Source: an uncultured Dialister sp.
GTDB lineage: Bacteria; Bacillota; Negativicutes; Veillonellales; Dialisteraceae
Length of the DNA stretch: 35,174 bases
Reading direction: 5' to 3'
Assembly: GCA_934178345.1 (NCBI GenBank)
Contig: CAKPQG010000023.1
Location: 1 to 35,174, forward strand
A program made the translations under genes and the position numbers. Below the pieces are notes generated by a model that saw only the letters and a list, made by a program, of their open reading frames with translations, was not told where the DNA came from and ran no database searches. Positions 1-7,955 of the stretch are shown here, in pieces. The stretch's first letter is position 1. Every line of letters begins with the position of its first letter.

Positions 1-204
1 CAAGTGACTGGTAGCTAGTGACTGGTGACTTAAATACCGCCTTCGGGCATCGCCACTATTTATACTCCGCGGCGCTTTTGCTTTTTATGCGCCGCACCAC
101 CATTCCTAATTCCTCATTCCTAATTCCTCATTCGCGCAAAGCTTTCATTCATAATCAGTGGACAGCACGCCCCATGGGCTAACCCTGAACCCTGTTCCTG
201 TTTC
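1..204 (+). repeat. intergenic repeat mosaic upstream of the PBP gene
   Basis: A run of GTGACTG-type heptamers (1-30) is followed by the block around CGGGCATCGCC and TTTATACTCC, the hairpin arms GCGGCGC (69-75) and GCGCCGC (near 90), ATTCCTA/ATTCCTC heptamers (105-133), the block AAAGCTTTCATTCATAATCA, and CCCTGAA words (184-195). This is the full order of parts seen repeatedly in the window. No gene is seen here. Confidence 0.85.
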
Positions 205-221
205 TCATTTCCAACCTGTGT

Positions 222-227
222 TATAAT
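222..227 (+). promoter_or_regulatory. -10 box of the PBP gene
   Basis: TATAAT lies about 80 bases before the chosen start codon, just after the end of the repeat mosaic. No convincing -35 box is visible at 16-18 bases upstream, so only the -10 is called. Confidence 0.45.
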
Positions 228-304
228 ATAGATACTTGTATGCCCATTGCGTTTTTGTTGAAACAGAAGAACGCAATTTACATTTTCGATCACAGGAGCG
301 ATTT

Positions 305-2368
305 ATGAAGAATTCAGATATTCGCCGGGAGCAGCCGAAGAAGCGATCCACTTTCAAGAAAGTGCTGGTCTTTCTCTTCGTGATCTGCTTCATCGCGGTC
401 GCGGGCGCGGCGGCCGGATTTTTTGTATCTGTCTCGAGCCATCTGCCGGACGTGGCAGGAAACATCACGCCGAATGCGTCCTCGCGCATCTATGATGACA
501 AGGGACGGCTCATCACGACCGTCCATGCGGAAGAGAACCGCATCCCGGTGCCGATTTCTCAGGTGCCGCAGAATCTGCAGAATGCATTTGTCGCGGCCGA
601 GGATGTGCGCTTCTATGAGCATCATGGCGTCGATCCGCGCGGCATCCTGCGCGCGGTCTTTGCGAATCTGACGAGCGGCAATGCGACGGGGCAGGGCGGT
701 TCGACCATCACCCAGCAGCTCGCGCGCAATGCCTTCCTCACGCAGGAGCAGACGCTGAAAAGAAAGCTGCTCGAAGTGGTGCTGGCTTTTGAAATCGAAA
801 GCAAGTACACCAAGAAGCAGATCCTGGAAATGTACATGAACCAGATCTATTTCGGTCAGGGCTGCTACGGCATCCAGACCGCGGCGCATGTGTATTTCGG
901 AAAAGATGTGAAGGACCTTTCGCTCCCGCAGTGTGCGATGCTGGCAGGCCTTCCGAACAGTCCGAACTATTACTCGCCATTCCGCAGCCTCGAGGCGGCG
1001 AAGTACCGTCAGGGCATCGTACTCGACCAGATGGCGAAGTACGGCTACATTTCCGCAGCGGACGCACAGGCGGCGAAAGCGGCCGATGTGCATCTGGCCA
1101 AGCAGGACAAAGGCAAATCCGGTGCGGGGACCGCGCAGTATTTCATCAACTATGTCATCCAGTCCATTAGCGACAAGTACGACTCGGATGCGATCTACAA
1201 AGAAGGACTGCAGGTCTACACCACGCTGAATCTCGACATGCAGAAGGAAGCGGAGAAGGCACTCGCTTCCGAGCTGCCGAAAGGAAATAAGGACAGCAAG
1301 GGTCTCACCCAGCCGCAGGGTGCGCTCGTCACCATCGAGACGGGCACGGGCCATGTGAAAGCCATGGTCGGCGGACGCGGCGAAGACCAGTTCAACCGCG
1401 CGACACAGATGGTCCGCCAGCCGGGCTCGGCCTTCAAGCCGTTCGTGTATCTGACGGCTTTTGAAAACAAGTACAGCCCTTACGATACCATCAGCAATGA
1501 GAAGAAGACCTATGCGGGCGGCTGGACGCCGAAGAACTACGGCGGCACCTCGGGCGGCAAAGTGACGCTCGAAGAAGCGCTCGTACACTCCATGAATATC
1601 CCGACCATCGACCTCGCAGACAAGGTCGGCATGTCGAAGATCCTCGCTACCGCGGAGGCCTGCGGCATTTCCACCCTCGTCAAGGACGGCAAGGCGAATG
1701 ATAACAACCTCGCAGCCTCCATCGGCGGCCTGACCAATGGCGTCTCTTTGATCGATATGGCGAAGGCGTACAGCGTCTTTGCGAATGGCGGCAAGCTCGT
1801 CGAACCGACGGCGATCCTGAAGGTCGTCGATCGCAATGGCAATGTGCTCGAGGACCATTCGCAGGCCGCTCCCGGCAAGCAGGTCGTGAGTGAAAATGCG
1901 GTGTATCGCCTGACCAGTATCCTGGAAGAAGTTGTTTCCAGAGGCACCGGCGGAAACGCCTCTATCGGACGCACTGCAGCCGGCAAGACAGGGACCACTG
2001 ATGATGAGCATGATGCGTGGTTCGTCGGCTACACGCCGGAGCTTGTCACCGCGGTCTGGATCGGCGATGATACCTCGACCAATGCCGGCTACACCGGCGG
2101 CACCATCCCGGCGGCCATCTGGCGCGACTTCATGAGCGTGGCTCTCGGTCAGTACAAGTCGAAGTCTTTCGACATCCCGGACTCTGTACGCGCTGAAATG
2201 GCAAAAGCCCGCGAGGCGCAGGCGAAGAAGGAAGCCGAAGAAAAAGCCAAGGCAGAAAAAGAGAAGAAGGATAAGGAAAAGAAATCCGCCGGCAGCAAGC
2301 TCCTCGACCGCATCACCGGCAAAACACCGGCGAAGCCGCAGGAAGGAACGGATAAGCCGACGAATTGA
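305..2368 (+). CDS. class A penicillin-binding protein (transglycosylase/transpeptidase)
   Basis: Bifunctional peptidoglycan synthase of the PBP1A family, which polymerises lipid II and cross-links stem peptides outside the cytoplasmic membrane. The 687-residue product has a basic N-terminus and one membrane segment (about residues 17-43). The GT51 domain carries AEDVRFYEHHGVD with catalytic Glu near residue 99, GGSTITQQLARN near 131-142, and a KRKLLEVVLAFEIE motif. The transpeptidase domain has the nucleophile in SAFK (Ser375, Lys378), SMN (429-431) and KTGT (from Lys561). The tail after about residue 615 is rich in Lys and Glu and probably disordered. The start at 305 is preferred over a longer frame from 236 because AGGAG (294-298) is correctly spaced. 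The gene is monocistronic, with its own -10 and terminator. Family assignment is secure; PBP1A versus another class A paralogue is not settled. Confidence 0.96.
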   Translation: MKNSDIRREQPKKRSTFKKVLVFLFVICFIAVAGAAAGFFVSVSSHLPDVAGNITPNASSRIYDDKGRLITTVHAEENRIPVPISQVPQNLQNAFVAAEDVRFYEHHGVDPRGILRAVFANLTSGNATGQGGSTITQQLARNAFLTQEQTLKRKLLEVVLAFEIESKYTKKQILEMYMNQIYFGQGCYGIQTAAHVYFGKDVKDLSLPQCAMLAGLPNSPNYYSPFRSLEAAKYRQGIVLDQMAKYGYISAADAQAAKAADVHLAKQDKGKSGAGTAQYFINYVIQSISDKYDSDAIYKEGLQVYTTLNLDMQKEAEKALASELPKGNKDSKGLTQPQGALVTIETGTGHVKAMVGGRGEDQFNRATQMVRQPGSAFKPFVYLTAFENKYSPYDTISNEKKTYAGGWTPKNYGGTSGGKVTLEEALVHSMNIPTIDLADKVGMSKILATAEACGISTLVKDGKANDNNLAASIGGLTNGVSLIDMAKAYSVFANGGKLVEPTAILKVVDRNGNVLEDHSQAAPGKQVVSENAVYRLTSILEEVVSRGTGGNASIGRTAAGKTGTTDDEHDAWFVGYTPELVTAVWIGDDTSTNAGYTGGTIPAAIWRDFMSVALGQYKSKSFDIPDSVRAEMAKAREAQAKKEAEEKAKAEKEKKDKEKKSAGSKLLDRITGKTPAKPQEGTDKPTN

Positions 2369-2384
2369 GAGTTCACGGTTCCAT

Positions 2385-2420
2385 AAAAATCCCGCTATCT
2401 TGAGAGATAGCGGGATTTTT
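2385..2420 (+). terminator. rho-independent terminator of the PBP gene
   Basis: Perfect 10-bp stem CCCGCTATCT/AGATAGCGGG with a TGAG loop, followed by ATTTTT, 20 bases after the stop codon. The A run before the stem makes it partly bidirectional. Confidence 0.92.
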
Positions 2421-3290
2421 GCGTGTCATGAGTGGCTGGTGACTGGTGACTGGTGACTAGTAGCTAGTGACTGGAAGACATCAGACGGTTTCGTATCGTC
2501 ATTTCGAGCGTAAGCGAGAAATCTTTTTCCCTGGGACTCACGCTTTCCCCACATGTGCCGCGCCCCTTTCCGCTTTCATCATCTGTCTTTCATACCGCCA
2601 GTGCCCTATCCGCCCCTTCGGGGCACCTTCCCCTCTAGGGGAAGGCTGCGATACGAGGATACCCTCTTCTAAAAAAGCGGCGCGCCACCCTTGTGAGGCT
2701 ATCCTCTCCCCAAGCACCGTCATCCCGAGCGCAGCCGAGGGATCTTTATTGCACTGCCGCCATATGCACACATGCGCCCTCACTCAAACGACACCTTGGT
2801 GCTTCCTTTTTCGCCTTTCTCTCGCTCACGATTTACCGCACTGCAAGAAGGATCCCTCTACTTCGGCCCTCATGACACGCAAGAAAGACGGATCGTCTCA
2901 TATCGTTTTTTATACCGCTGCGTAGAGTTGTGCCTCTTCGAGGCACTCTATCCTGCGCCTTTGGCGCGGCCCTTCTCCAAGGGCCTACTCGTATCGTTGT
3001 TATGGCTGGTAACCCGTGACTTGAATATCACTTTCGAGCATCGCCCAATAAAAAAGGCGGCGAAGCCGCCACGAGAGCCCTGAACCTTGAACCCTGAACC
3101 AAATAAAAGCAAAGGAAAAAGAACCAATCCTAGGAGCGACAGGGAAACTTTATCTCGCCTGTCTTTCATACCATAGTCGCCCTATCCGCCCCTTCGGGGC
3201 ACCTTCCCCTAGAGGGGAAGACTGCGATACGAGGATACCATCCTCTAAAAAGGCGGCGAAGCCGCCGCCGCCCCTTGGGCTGCCTTTTGG
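2421..3290. repeat. long gene-free region filled with several repeat families
   Basis: About 870 bases without a believable gene. In order: GTGACTR heptamers (2428-2475); a GTCATTTCGAGCG element (2498-2527); a CCGCCCCTTCGGGG / CTTCCCCTCTAGGGGAAG element ending ATACGAGGATACC (2580-2665); another GTCATCCCGAGCG element (2718-2755); a reduced mosaic with GGCGGCGAAGCCGCC and CCCTGAACC words (2995-3105); and a second copy of the CCCCTTCGGGG element (3165-3265). Reading frames here (for example 2467-2925) consist of repeat sequence and lack ribosome-binding sites. Confidence 0.8.
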
Positions 3291-3293
3291 CAC

Positions 3294-3327
3294 CGAAAAA
3301 GGAGTCCAAAACGGGACTCCTTTTTTT
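3294..3327 (-). terminator. bidirectional terminator after the flavin-reductase-like gene
   Basis: Stem GGAGTCC/GGACTCC, flanked by AAAAA on one side and TTTTTTT on the other, so it can work on both strands. On the minus strand it begins at the stop codon of the gene at 3326-3841. Confidence 0.9.
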
Positions 3328-3841
3328 ATTCTTTCACCAGTACCTTTTCGATCGCACCGATGTACATGGTATGGAAATTTCCTGCTTCTTTTCCATCGTA
3401 CCAGCGTTTTTCCATGGACGGGTCGAGGAAGGTTTTGTCGTCGAGCTTTGCCTGAAGCATTTTCCTGCACACGAGGATCACATCCGCTTCCGCTACGCCG
3501 CAGGTGCCGTCCACGGGATACGGATGGAGACCGCATGCTTCCCATTTGTCACCATCGTGCCCCGAGTGAGAACCCATGTATCCCAGCTCTTTCTTATAGC
3601 TTTCCGGAAGTGCCGAGATGGTGAAGGTCTCCTTCGCATCGATGAATTCCTTCGTGCAGCGGTTCTGTCTGATATAGATGGTCGCTGCGTCCTTGCCCCA
3701 CCATACGCCAAGGCCGCCCCAGCTGACGGTCATGGTATTCGATGCCTTTTCGTCCCCTGCCGTCACCAGAAACCAGCCCTTGCCGATCTGCGTGAATGGA
3801 TTCCAAGTCAGTTCTTCTGCTTTGATTTCTTTAAAAGCCAT
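3326..3841 (-). CDS. flavin reductase-like (FMN-binding split barrel) protein
   Basis: A 171-residue protein resembling the flavin reductase-like/flavoredoxin domain family, which binds FMN and moves electrons between NAD(P)H, flavin and small acceptors in the cytosol. The N-terminal third, with NTMTVSWGGLGVWWGKD and an IYIRQNRCTKEF stretch, matches the FMN-binding part of the fold, and FTISALPESYK is typical of the family. The C-terminal part has several Cys residues, including Cys in EADVILVCRKM. The start ATG at 3841 has a ribosome-binding site (AAAGGAGC on the minus strand, 3849-3856). It is divergent from the LuxR-type regulator at 4027, which could control it, although that is only an inference from position. 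The physiological substrate cannot be read from the sequence. Confidence 0.82.
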   Translation of the reverse strand: MAFKEIKAEELTWNPFTQIGKGWFLVTAGDEKASNTMTVSWGGLGVWWGKDAATIYIRQNRCTKEFIDAKETFTISALPESYKKELGYMGSHSGHDGDKWEACGLHPYPVDGTCGVAEADVILVCRKMLQAKLDDKTFLDPSMEKRWYDGKEAGNFHTMYIGAIEKVLVKE

Positions 3842-3892
3842 GATATTGCTCCTTTGGTAAATGGTTTTAGCTGTTTTTATTATAGCATATGT

Positions 3893-3922
3893 AGGGAAAC
3901 GCTAATTGAATCAGTGTTTCCT
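3893..3922. repeat. minimal derivative of the 163-bp inverted-repeat element
   Basis: AGGGAAACGCT and AATCAGTGTTTCCT, the two ends of the element seen complete at 22392 and 28066, lie almost directly against each other, as if the interior had been lost. It sits in the divergent promoter region of the flavin reductase-like and LuxR-type genes. Confidence 0.6.
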
Positions 3923-3967
3923 AAGAAAGACGGCATGGCTTTCCAAACCCATCAAATGACAGCAGCC

Positions 3968-3998
3968 TTGCGACGTACACTCATTTTTATGCTATAAT
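3968..3998 (+). promoter_or_regulatory. probable promoter of the LuxR-type regulator
   Basis: TATAAT at 3993-3998 with TTGCGA at 3968-3973. The 19-base spacer is long, so the -35 assignment is weak. The -10 lies 29 bases before the start codon. Confidence 0.5.
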
Positions 3999-4026
3999 AC
4001 GAATATTACAGGGGGGACAGATCGTT

Positions 4027-4722
4027 ATGGATGAGGCAAGGAGAAAGCACTGGGAGAAGGAAGCCATACACATCAGCGAGATGATGCATCGCGGATTCTA
4101 TGAAAAGACCATCCATCCCAAAGAGCTGGACGGCTATCTGTCACAGGGGAGCTTCAGCTGGATCGGTGCCGTAGAAGGCGAGAACTATCTGAACAAGAAA
4201 GACGCCATCACTGCTTTCTCACGCCAGCGCGATCTGCAGGAGGTCCCGCTGCTTGAGGTGGGGAAAGGCCGCTACCGCGTGCAGTGGGTGAGCGACACCG
4301 TCATTCTGGTCCTTTCCATCATTCCTCTTTCGACGAAAAAGGAAACAGGGCTTCTTCTCTCGGAGAACCAGCGCAGCACCATGGTCTTTCATATCGAGGA
4401 CGATGCGCTTCGCATCGCGCATATCCATGTATCGAATCCGTGGGGCATGATGCCTGACAAGAAACGGTTTCCCTGCTCGCTGGGCCGCTCAAACTATGAG
4501 TATGTCCAGCAGGTGCTCTCCGAACAGACGCTTTCCGGCTATCCCGACCTTTCGCCCCGGCAGAAGCTCATCTTAGAGCTGCTCTCTCAAGGAAAAACAT
4601 ATCAGGCCATTGCCGAAGCGCTCTCCATCTCGCCCCGCACCGTCCGCTACCATGTGAATGAGCTGCTCAAAAAGTTCAAGGTGAGTACAAGGGCGGAGCT
4701 GCTCACCGCGGTGCAGAAGTGA
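4027..4722 (+). CDS. LuxR-type transcription regulator with N-terminal NTF2/SnoaL-like domain
   Basis: A 231-residue one-component regulator. The C-terminal part (about 173-231) is a LuxR/GerE helix-turn-helix: LSPRQKLILELLSQGKTY, then AIAEALSISPRTVRYHV, then LLKKFKVSTRAELL. The N-terminal 150 residues look like an NTF2/SnoaL-type alpha+beta barrel (a helix with HRGFYEKT, then FSWIGAVEGENYLNKKDAI and several beta strands including STMVFHIEDDALRIAHIHV), which would be the ligand-sensing part. This N-terminal assignment is by pattern and less certain than the HTH. No receiver domain or phosphorylation site is seen. A GGGGGGA ribosome-binding site at 4012-4018 supports the start. Neighbour logic suggests it may regulate itself or the divergent flavin reductase-like gene. 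Confidence 0.85.
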   Translation: MDEARRKHWEKEAIHISEMMHRGFYEKTIHPKELDGYLSQGSFSWIGAVEGENYLNKKDAITAFSRQRDLQEVPLLEVGKGRYRVQWVSDTVILVLSIIPLSTKKETGLLLSENQRSTMVFHIEDDALRIAHIHVSNPWGMMPDKKRFPCSLGRSNYEYVQQVLSEQTLSGYPDLSPRQKLILELLSQGKTYQAIAEALSISPRTVRYHVNELLKKFKVSTRAELLTAVQK

Positions 4723-4740
4723 GAAGGCGGGTCCCACGGG

Positions 4741-4772
4741 AAAGACTTCTCGCTTGCGCTTGAAATGACGAT
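4741..4772. repeat. GTCATTTCAAGCG-type interspersed repeat
   Basis: GACTTCTCGCTTGCGC followed by TTGAAATGACGA is the reverse-orientation form of the GTCATTTCGAGCG family present at 2498 and 16587. It lies between the LuxR-type stop codon and the shared terminator. Confidence 0.6.
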
Positions 4773-4804
4773 ACGAGAGAGTCCATGCTCACCAGTCACC
4801 GCAA

Positions 4805-4835
4805 TTAAAAAAGCCGCCCGCGGGCGGCTTTTTTT
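4805..4835. terminator. bidirectional terminator between convergent genes
   Basis: A perfectly self-complementary AAGCCGCCCG/CGGGCGGCTT stem with an A run before it and a T run after it. It serves the LuxR-type gene on the plus strand and the ADP-ribosylglycohydrolase-like gene on the minus strand, whose stop codon lies in the T run. Confidence 0.9.
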
Positions 4836-5892
4836 ATGGATTATATTTCTGATACACATAGAAGAGCTTATCGGACATGAAGGAGACGACATTCTGTCCT
4901 TCCAGAATATCGGCCCAATAGTCAGGCATGAAAGCGGTGCCGAAGCGGGCGCCTTCGATGGCTCCTGTCACGGCGGCCGTGGTATTGCTCTTGCCGCTAT
5001 GGTTGGCAGCGGTGATGAGTGCATCGAGCGGATCATCGAGTGCGAGGACGGAGTAGATGGCGATGGCGAGGGCTTCATCGGCATTCACGCCGCTTCCCAG
5101 CGAGGCGATGCTGTCGATGTGGTCCCATGTGCCGCTCTTTCCGGCGGGGCGGGAATTTGCCTGCTCGACAGCGGCGGTGAGGAGGGAGATGATGCCTGTC
5201 GTCTTATGCTGCTTCGAGAGGAGGACGGTCACACGCTCCAGAGATTTCGGCAGCGTCAGGCCATAGGTGAGACAGGAAATGAGCGCAGCCAGAGCACCGG
5301 CGCTGTAGTAGGCTGTCGGATTGGAATGAGAGAGTGCAGCGAGCTTCACCGCAGTGTCGAAAGCGAGCTTCTCGTCACCGGCAAAAAGGAGACCCACAGG
5401 GACCGCTCTCATGAGAGCGGCGCTGCCCTTGCTGTCATTCACCTTGAGCTTCGTCGAGCCGCGGCCGTCTTTGGAGAAGGCGGAGAGCAGCCCTTCTTCC
5501 GGATTGCGGCGGGCATGCATGAATTTTTCTCGGACGAGGCAGAATTCTCTTTCATGCGGCTGGCGACGCATCCATGTTTTCTGTCCGCGGCGCGGTTCTT
5601 CGCCTGTCTGGCTGTAAAACCAGCGCATGTACCCGCGGTACACCCCTTCCAAGATTTCCAGCTTCTTCGCATCTGCCCACAAAATCCCATCGACCGTTGC
5701 CAGCACCATCTGTGTGTTGTCCGACACAGGTGCTTTTTTTCCGTTCTTCGCGTCCCGTACCAGCGTGCGCAGCCCGAAGGGCCCGAAGCGGCGCTGGATG
5801 CGACTGACGGAAAAACTTTGCAGCGGATAACCTAACGCATCACCGCAGGCTCCTCCGAGAAGCGCTCCGCGAAATTGATCTATCCCTGCCAT
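4834..5892 (-). CDS. ADP-ribosylglycohydrolase family protein with altered metal motifs
   Basis: A 352-residue member of the DraG/ADP-ribosylglycohydrolase family, which uses two Mg2+ ions to remove ADP-ribose from proteins or small molecules. The N-terminal GALLGGACGDALGYP (9-23) is the family hallmark, and SDNTQM (57-62) corresponds to the usual TDDTQM-type metal motif with one Asp changed to Asn. The C-terminal motif reads NHSGKSNTTAAVTG (297-310), where most relatives have G-D-S-D-[ST]; both acidic residues are Lys301 and Asn303 here. Substrate or activity may therefore differ. The start at 5892 is chosen over longer frames because AAGGAGG lies 6-7 bases upstream. A leader of more than 200 bases with stable hairpins precedes it. 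Family is confident; enzymatic competence is doubtful. Confidence 0.85.
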   Translation of the reverse strand: MAGIDQFRGALLGGACGDALGYPLQSFSVSRIQRRFGPFGLRTLVRDAKNGKKAPVSDNTQMVLATVDGILWADAKKLEILEGVYRGYMRWFYSQTGEEPRRGQKTWMRRQPHEREFCLVREKFMHARRNPEEGLLSAFSKDGRGSTKLKVNDSKGSAALMRAVPVGLLFAGDEKLAFDTAVKLAALSHSNPTAYYSAGALAALISCLTYGLTLPKSLERVTVLLSKQHKTTGIISLLTAAVEQANSRPAGKSGTWDHIDSIASLGSGVNADEALAIAIYSVLALDDPLDALITAANHSGKSNTTAAVTGAIEGARFGTAFMPDYWADILEGQNVVSFMSDKLFYVYQKYNP

Positions 5893-5899
5893 GGTATCC

Positions 5900-6117
5900 T
5901 CCTTTTCTAGAAATACTCTTTTCCCCTGTGGGTGATCGCACATAAGCGAAGAGAAGCGTCCCGGACAGGGGATCTCTTCTCGTTCATCACATCATCCTTG
6001 GATAAGCGGCCGGTACTCCGGTCCGCCTTACAGGGAAAGAAAAGTTTCTGACAATCGCTTGCAGAAACTTCTACTTGTGCGGAAATCAGACGCTGATACC
6101 CGTACTGTATCATATTG
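5900..6117 (-). promoter_or_regulatory. long structured 5' leader of the ADP-ribosylglycohydrolase-like gene
   Basis: From a TATAAT (6123-6128, minus strand) to the start codon there are about 225 untranslated bases. Minus-strand hairpins include AGAAGTTTCTG/CAGAAACTTTTCT (6040-6075), GCGGACCGG/CCGGCCGC (6008-6028) and GAAGAGATCCC/GGGA..TCTCTTC (5947-5980). CCCCTGT inside the last hairpin could instead pair with ACAGGGG further down (about 5926-5932), allowing two alternative folds. It does not match a riboswitch class I can recognise. Confidence 0.4.
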
Positions 6118-6122
6118 ATTCT

Positions 6123-6128
6123 ATTATA
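6123..6128 (-). promoter_or_regulatory. -10 box of the ADP-ribosylglycohydrolase-like gene
   Basis: ATTATA on the plus strand reads TATAAT on the minus strand in an AT-rich setting. The -35 region is weak (CCAACC at the right distance). Confidence 0.45.
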
Positions 6129-6164
6129 TCATAAGGTCAGAGGGTTGGAAATGGGGGAACTTCG

Positions 6165-6500
6165 AGGGGCGGCTGGTGACTGGTGATTAGTGGCTGGTGA
6201 CTAGTGACTGGAGACTGGAGACTAGGAGACATCAGACATCAGACATCAGACATCTGACGTCTAACGTCTAATATCTAACGTCTCAAGCGGGCATCGCCCC
6301 ATTTATACTCCGCGGCGCATTTCGTCATCCTGAGCGGAGTGAAATGTCGGATGTTCGATCATGTAAAGGCGGAACAGTGAGAACTGAGTCGAAGGATCTG
6401 GCGCCGCACCACCATTCCTAATTCCTCATTCGCGCAAAGCTTTCATTCATAATCAGTGGACGGAGCCGCCCAAGGGGCTAACCCTTTGAACCTCTTTCCC
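6165..6500 (+). repeat. intergenic repeat mosaic upstream of the DUF2156 gene
   Basis: Full mosaic in plus orientation: GTGACTR heptamers (6175-6222), AGACATC/TGACGTC/TAACGTC heptamers (6228-6285), the CGGGCATCGCC block, GCGGCGC (6312-6318) and GCGCCGC (6401-6407) arms, ATTCCTA/C words, the AAAGCTTTCATTCATAATCA block and AACCC words. The hairpin loop holds an 80-base GTCATCCTGAGCGG element that recurs at 23052-23131. Confidence 0.85.
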
Positions 6501-6625
6501 TTGCCCTGAACCATCCTCTTGCGGGCTGTGGTAAAATAGAAACAGGTTATTTAATTTTTTGAATATAAGAGAGCTATGGCCGGCGACCGGTCACAGATTT
6601 TCTCACAAGGAGCATAGACATTACC

Positions 6626-7507
6626 ATGGATTTCAAACCCTTTCGCATAGAAGACAAAGCGCGGATCGACAGCTACTTCGCCGTGCATCATTACGAGCAG
6701 ATCGACTGCACCTTCAATACACTTTTCCTGTGGCAGGATGCGTATCAGACGTCATGGGCGGAGCAGGACGGCATACTTTACGTCCGCGCAGGGAAAGGGA
6801 AGGATACCTTCTTCATGCCGCCGTTTGCCAAGGAGGAAGAAGATTTCGTACACGGGCTTGCCCTCATCCATGAGGAGTATGACAAGCTGGGACTGCCTTT
6901 CCGCTTGAAGTCCGCCTCTTCCTGGGTGACAGAGCAGATCGAACGTCTCGTGCCGGGCAAATATGATTTCATCGAAGACCGTGACAATGAGGAGTACGTC
7001 TATAAGACAGATGACATGATCCGCCTGCCGGGCAAGAAGCTCCGCATGAAGAAGAACCATCTGAACGGCTTCCTTCGCCAGTACGCAGACTATCAGTACG
7101 AGGCCATCACAAAGGAGAATCTGGAGGATGCCAAGGCGGGCATTCACGACTGGTTCCTCCGTCACGGAGACATCGAGGAAGAGGAGCAGGCGATGGAGCG
7201 CTGCTTTGACAACTGGGATGCGCTCGGCGTGAAAGGCGCGATTATCCGCATCTATGGCAAGGTCGAGGCCTTCACGAATGGCGATCTCATCAATGAAAAA
7301 ATGGCGCACATTATTTTTGAAAAAGCAAATCCGGAGATTCGCGGCCTCTATCAGGCGATCAATCGCGACTTCCTCATTCATGAGTTTGCGGAGACTGAAT
7401 TCGTGAATCGCGAAGAAGACCTCGGTCTCCCGGGCCTTCGCGAAGCCAAGATGGGCTATCATCCCGATCATCTGACAGAGAAATATGATGTGGTGTTGAA
7501 AGAGTGA
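6626..7507 (+). CDS. DUF2156 family protein (GNAT-like fold, LPG synthase C-terminal type)
   Basis: A 293-residue protein matching the free-standing DUF2156 family, which is related to the C-terminal aminoacyl-transferase domain of lysylphosphatidylglycerol synthases. Supporting features are the early FRIEDKARIDSYF segment, NTLFLWQDAY, YVYKTDDMIRLPGKKLRMKKN around residues 130-150 and the C-terminal GLYQAINRDFLIHEF plus NREEDLGLPGLREAKMGYHP. There is no membrane segment, unlike full-length MprF. AAGGAG at 6607-6612 is 13 bases from the ATG, slightly far. The next gene is also an acyltransferase of the GNAT fold (Eis type), but about 450 bases of repeats separate them, so an operon is unlikely. 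The acceptor molecule is unknown. Confidence 0.85.
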   Translation: MDFKPFRIEDKARIDSYFAVHHYEQIDCTFNTLFLWQDAYQTSWAEQDGILYVRAGKGKDTFFMPPFAKEEEDFVHGLALIHEEYDKLGLPFRLKSASSWVTEQIERLVPGKYDFIEDRDNEEYVYKTDDMIRLPGKKLRMKKNHLNGFLRQYADYQYEAITKENLEDAKAGIHDWFLRHGDIEEEEQAMERCFDNWDALGVKGAIIRIYGKVEAFTNGDLINEKMAHIIFEKANPEIRGLYQAINRDFLIHEFAETEFVNREEDLGLPGLREAKMGYHPDHLTEKYDVVLKE

Positions 7508-7925
7508 CTGGTAGCTGGGGACTAGTGACTGGTGGCTGGTGACTAGTGACTGGTGACTAGTGACTAGTGACTAGTGGCTGGTGACTAGTGGCTAGGGACT
7601 AGTGACTTAAATACTACTTTCGGGCATCGCCATCTTTATACTGCGGCGAAGCCGCCACCGATGAGCCTTCCCCGCATGGGGAAGGGGGACCGCAAAGCGG
7701 TGGATAGGGTGCTTTCGTAAATCGTTGACTTGAGATGCTCTTTGCCGCTCTTTTTCATACCGCTTGTGCCCTATCCGCCCCTTCGGGGCACCTTCCCCTC
7801 GAGGGGAAGGCTGCTGATACGAGAATACCGTCATCTCATAAGTCCTTCGGGCATCGCCTGTTTTATACTGCGGCGAAGCCGCCACCACAACCCTGAACCC
7901 TGAACCCTGAACCCTGAACCCCCCC
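7505..7925 (+). repeat. intergenic repeat mosaic with a long GTGACTR array
   Basis: The window's longest heptamer array (7504-7612) mixes GTGACTG, GTGACTA, GTGGCTG and GGGACTA units. Then come the CGGGCATCGCC block, GCGGCGAAGCCGCC, a CCCCTTCGGGG / TTCCCCTCGAGGGGAA element (7765-7825), a second CGGGCATCGCC plus GCGGCGAAGCCGCC, and four perfect CCCTGAA units (7890-7920). No gene is seen. Confidence 0.85.
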
Positions 7926-7955
7926 TTTTTTATTTTTCCCCATGAGGTAGACAAA

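Noticed and set aside
314..2011. 565-residue minus-strand reading frame over the PBP gene
   Set aside because: It is antisense to a gene with complete catalytic motifs, has no ribosome-binding site, and reflects GC-rich codon positions.
2467..2925. 152-residue frame in the long repeat region
   Set aside because: Made almost entirely from interspersed repeats that also occur elsewhere without the frame; no ribosome-binding site.
5907..6113. 68-residue minus-strand frame in the ADP-ribosylglycohydrolase-like leader
   Set aside because: It runs through the hairpins, has no ribosome-binding site at its start, and resembles no protein I know; a structured leader explains the region better.
7504..7612. 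Heptamer array considered as a CRISPR
   Set aside because: Units are 7 bases with no spacers, and no cas genes are present.
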